Assembly (NCBI GenBank): GCA_963719025.1
Contig: CAVRBK010000127.1
Location: forward strand, 1-19,197
Length of the DNA: 19,197 nucleotides
Reading direction: 5' to 3'
Origin: Thiosocius sp963719025
GTDB lineage: Bacteria; Pseudomonadota; Gammaproteobacteria; Chromatiales; Chromatiaceae
Shown: positions 17,185-19,197 of the stretch, one piece after another
Position numbering within the stretch: the first letter of the stretch is position 1
Layout: each line of letters opens with the position of its first letter
The notes under the pieces: model-generated
Seen by the model: only the letters and a program-made list of their open reading frames with translations
What the model was told of the DNA's origin: nothing
The model's database searches: none
Program-made: the position numbers and the translations under genes

Positions 17185-18284
17185 GTGCCACCTATTATCT
17201 GGATCGGACTCGATGTGCACAAGAACTCGACGACTGTCGCGATTCTCGAGGGAGATGAGCAAGAGCCCCAGGTGATGCGCCTGGGCCCGGATCTCAATGA
17301 ACTCCGCAAGCTCTTCCGGAAGCTCTCGAAACAAGGCTCGATCCGGTCCTGCTACGAGGCGTCCGGTTGTGGGTTCGTGGTCCATCGGGTCCTCGAAAAA
17401 GATGGCTTCGCCTGTGAGGTGATCGCTCCCTCGCTGATTCCCTCCCGCGCTGGGGATCGAAGGAAGACCGACCCGCGCGATGCCATCAACCTGGCCAAGC
17501 TCTATCGAAGTGGTCTCCTCACCCCGGTCCACGTCCCCGATGAGGAACAGGAAGCCGTCCGGGATCTGGTGCGAACCCATGTCGCCCGCACCAAGCAGAT
17601 CGCCGAAACCAAGCAGCGGATCCACGGACTTCTCCTGCGACAGGGACACGTCTACCGCGACTCCTCCTACTGGACGAAGAACCACCGAGCCTGGCTGGCG
17701 CGGCTTCGACGCAAGCTGACCGGGCCCGTAGCCATCATCCTCAATGCCGATCTCGAACTCCTCGAGTACCTCGAGGCTCAGCTCAAGGCCATCGACGAGC
17801 AGATCGAGACCGTCGCCACTACGACCACCCTACCGGGAGACCGTGGAAGCCCTCAAGTGCCTGCGAGGCGTCCGTACCTTCACCGCCATGACCATGGCCA
17901 CCGAGATCGGTGATGTCCGTCGCTTCGCTTCCGCACCGGAGCTCATGGCCTGGACAGGTCTGGTTCCGAGCGAGAACTCGTCCGGAGATCGTCAGCAACA
18001 CGGTCCCATTACCAAGACCGGAAACGTCTTCCTCCGCCGCGTCCTCATCGAAGCGGCTCACAATCATCGAACCCGCGCCGGTCGCTACGCTCATCCTCGA
18101 TCGCCGAAGATCCGGGAAACCTCCCGAGATCGTCTCCATCGCCGTCAAGGCACAGCACCGACTCTCGAAACGATATTGGAGACTCGCAGATCGAAAACAC
18201 TCGAACGTCGCCGTGACCGCCGTGGCCCGAGAGCTCGCTGGGTTCGTCTGGGCAATCATGACCGTAGCCGCCTCGACCGCCTAA
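17185..18284 (+). CDS. IS110-family transposase (DEDD recombinase), frameshifted
   Basis: An IS110-type recombinase, which moves a circular intermediate using a DEDD RuvC-like domain and a separate catalytic serine, guided by a bridge RNA. The corrected length is about 365 aa. The DEDD residues are visible: IGLDVHK (D10), CYEASGCG (E58), RRKTDPRDAINLAKL (D96, D99). A helical linker follows (ARTKQIAETKQRIHGLLLRQGH; YWTKNHRAWL), then the C-terminal Transposase_20 part with LRGVRTFTAMTMATEIGDVRRFASAPELMAWTGLVPSENSSG, which holds the candidate serine, and GPITKTGNVFLRRVLIEAAH. Extra bases near 17829 and 18079 break the frame; the final piece ends VARELAGFVWAIMTVAAS. The GTG start has a perfect AAGGAGGT six bases upstream. 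Confidence 0.93.
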
Positions 18285-18343
18285 GGAACAGGAAAGGGAC
18301 CTGAGAGAGCCAGACCGCGGGAAGGAGGATGCTCGTCTGCGCT

Positions 18344-18362
18344 ATGCGGTATCCAACCCGCG
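18344..18362 (+). repeat. Direct repeat, copy 1
   Basis: ATGCGGTATCCAACCCGCG matches copy 2 at 18401-18419 in 18 of 19 bases, with starts 57 bp apart. Each copy can form the same hairpin, GCGG and CCGC around an 8-nt loop TAWCCAAC. On the minus strand both copies read RVGYRI in the same frame. Confidence 0.75.
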
Positions 18363-18400
18363 CATCTCTAGACAGAGCCAGCTCCGACGGACTTTCGGGA

Positions 18401-18419
18401 ATGCGGTAACCAACCCGCG
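18401..18419 (+). repeat. Direct repeat, copy 2
   Basis: ATGCGGTAACCAACCCGCG differs from copy 1 by one base in the predicted loop; the four stem pairs (18403-18406 with 18415-18418) are kept. Confidence 0.75.
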
Positions 18420-18514
18420 AATATCAGCTTGAAAACCGTCGACCCCTAGCTCTCTCAGGCCCAAACTTATGACCGATTCAAAGTAATTGCTAGATTGACA
18501 AGGGCCGTTCCATA

Positions 18515-19197
18515 TCAGCGGGCCACTACCACCCGCCCCGTCTCCACCCCATCCGCCGTCTCGATCCTCGTCAAGTAGACGCCGGAGGGGACGGGGTTGC
18601 CGTGGGTGTCGCAACCGTCCCAATCAACTGTGTGTGAACCGGCGGCCACTGTACCGTCAACGAGAGTACGGGATAACTCGACCAGTAGCGTCGCAGATTG
18701 CTAGCGATCTTGCGCTCCGTTGAATCGCGTAGGTGACTCGGGTCCGCTCGGTGAATGGGTTGGGCTGACCGACACCTAGTCGGAGCCTCTTTCTGTCCTG
18801 TATTCGTGTTTTCTCGACTCCGGAGGCGTCGGACGCGGTTCTGGCAACCCGGAAACCGACCCATGGATAGGCATAAGAAGGAGCGGAACTCGTAGGACCG
18901 GTAAGCACAGCGCACTTTGTCAGTGGCGGAGTGGTCGTACCAGTCCCCGCCGCGAAGTTGGCGGTAGCCGCCGTTCGGTGGACCAGCCGGGTCGGTTACT
19001 GGCAGTGTTCCCAGATAGGTTGCACACGTGCCAGTCATTGCACCACTCCTGAACGTTTCCCGCCATGTCCGAGAGACCCAAGACCCCTGGAGCGTCCGGA
19101 TAGCTCCCTACTGGTGAGGTCCAACCAACACAGAGCAATACTGTAACCTGAACCAAGCAGTCAGACAAGACCAGAACATCGCCCGCATCCGGCTCAT
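18515..19197 (-). CDS. Formylglycine-generating-enzyme-like (SUMF1) protein with FlgD/sorting-type C-terminal domain, partial
   Basis: The 3' part of a gene whose 5' end lies beyond the right edge. First comes the end of an FGE-sulfatase domain: SPVGSYPDAPGVLGLSDMAGNVQEWCNDW, then NGGYRQLRGGDWYDHSATDKVRCAYR, then WVGFRVART. After a linker, a FlgD-Ig-like module follows: LGVGQPNPFTERTRVTYAI, SLAICDATGRVI, LVDGTVAAGSHTVDWDGCDTHGNPVPSGVYLTRIETADG, ending TGRVVVAR. Such GQPNPF...SGVYL tails mark secreted proteins in Eisenbacteria, Latescibacteria and related FCB-type bacteria, where they act like secretion or anchoring tags. Three single extra bases (near 19035, 18875 and 18665) break the frame. 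Whether it has true FGE activity is unknown; many such domains are non-catalytic. Confidence 0.75.

Larger units (their letters stand above)
15727..18284. mobile_element. Pair of insertion sequences, IS256-type and IS110-type, head to head
   Basis: Two transposase genes of different families are divergently placed with 250 bp between their start codons. The outer ends are not resolved: no left repeat was found for the IS256 copy, and IS110-type elements usually lack terminal inverted repeats. GTCCCGGGAC at 17012-17021 is a perfect palindrome near the probable right end of the IS256 copy. Codon use here favours ctc for leucine, unlike the ctg-rich genes on the left. Confidence 0.7.
18298..18461. 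repeat. 11-bp inverted repeat bounding a ~160-bp block
   Basis: CCTGAGAGAGC (18300-18310) and its exact reverse complement GCTCTCTCAGG (18449-18459) lie 138 bp apart; two further pairs extend it past one mismatch. Inside are the two direct repeats described separately and a CCGA/TCGG mini-stem (18383-18399). The block begins 15 bp after the IS110 transposase stop and ends before the FGE-like gene. It could be a closed RNA fold, a small non-autonomous element, or an IS end. Confidence 0.6.

Noticed and set aside
18344..18419. CRISPR-like repeat pair
   Set aside because: Only two 19-bp copies, a 38-bp gap, no third unit and no cas gene.

Overview
The left ~15.5 kb is chromosomal housekeeping DNA of a GC-rich gammaproteobacterium. 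The gene order mraZ-rsmH-ftsL-ftsI-murE on the minus strand, then rnpB and rsmI, then lpoA-yraN-diaA-dolP on the plus strand, matches the arrangement known from Pseudomonas and relatives. A phosphoribulokinase gene (prk) suggests a Calvin-cycle autotroph, for example a sulfur oxidiser or purple sulfur bacterium; that lifestyle is an inference from one gene.

Layout. 1-4332 (minus): start of the division and cell-wall cluster with its promoter (TTGACC, 17 bp, TAAGAT), a three-box MraZ operator, and mraZ, rsmH, ftsL, ftsI and murE joined by 1-4 nt start/stop overlaps; murE runs off the left edge. 4585-4953 (minus): RNase P RNA, with its own promoter inside the end of rsmI. 4977-5845 (minus): rsmI. 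5901-10896 (plus): lpoA, yraN, diaA, dolP-like and a GlcD-type FAD oxidase. 10913-12570 (minus): purE and purK, overlapping. 13048-15088 (plus): prk, a terminator, and a FIST-domain sensor gene. 15128 to ~15565 (minus): only the C-terminal end of dxs.

From about 15.6 kb the DNA changes character: an IS256-family transposase (minus), an IS110-family transposase (plus), a 160-bp inverted-repeat-bounded block with internal repeats, and the 3' part of a formylglycine-generating-enzyme-like gene carrying a FlgD/sorting-type C-terminal domain. That last domain is typical of Eisenbacteria, Latescibacteria and other FCB-type bacteria, not Gammaproteobacteria. Leucine codons shift from mostly ctg to many ctc. 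Either this is an acquired IS-rich segment that cut dxs, or the window joins two genomes.

Most genes, including essential ones, contain single-base frameshifts (about 28 by hand count, roughly 21 extra and 7 missing bases). They occur on both sides of the junction and each corrected frame restores family length, so I read them as sequencing error of an insertion-prone long-read type. CDS coordinates below span the corrected genes.

The most interesting candidates for something undescribed are the structured non-coding flanks of the IS110 element (possible bridge RNA) and the IR-bounded repeat block after it.
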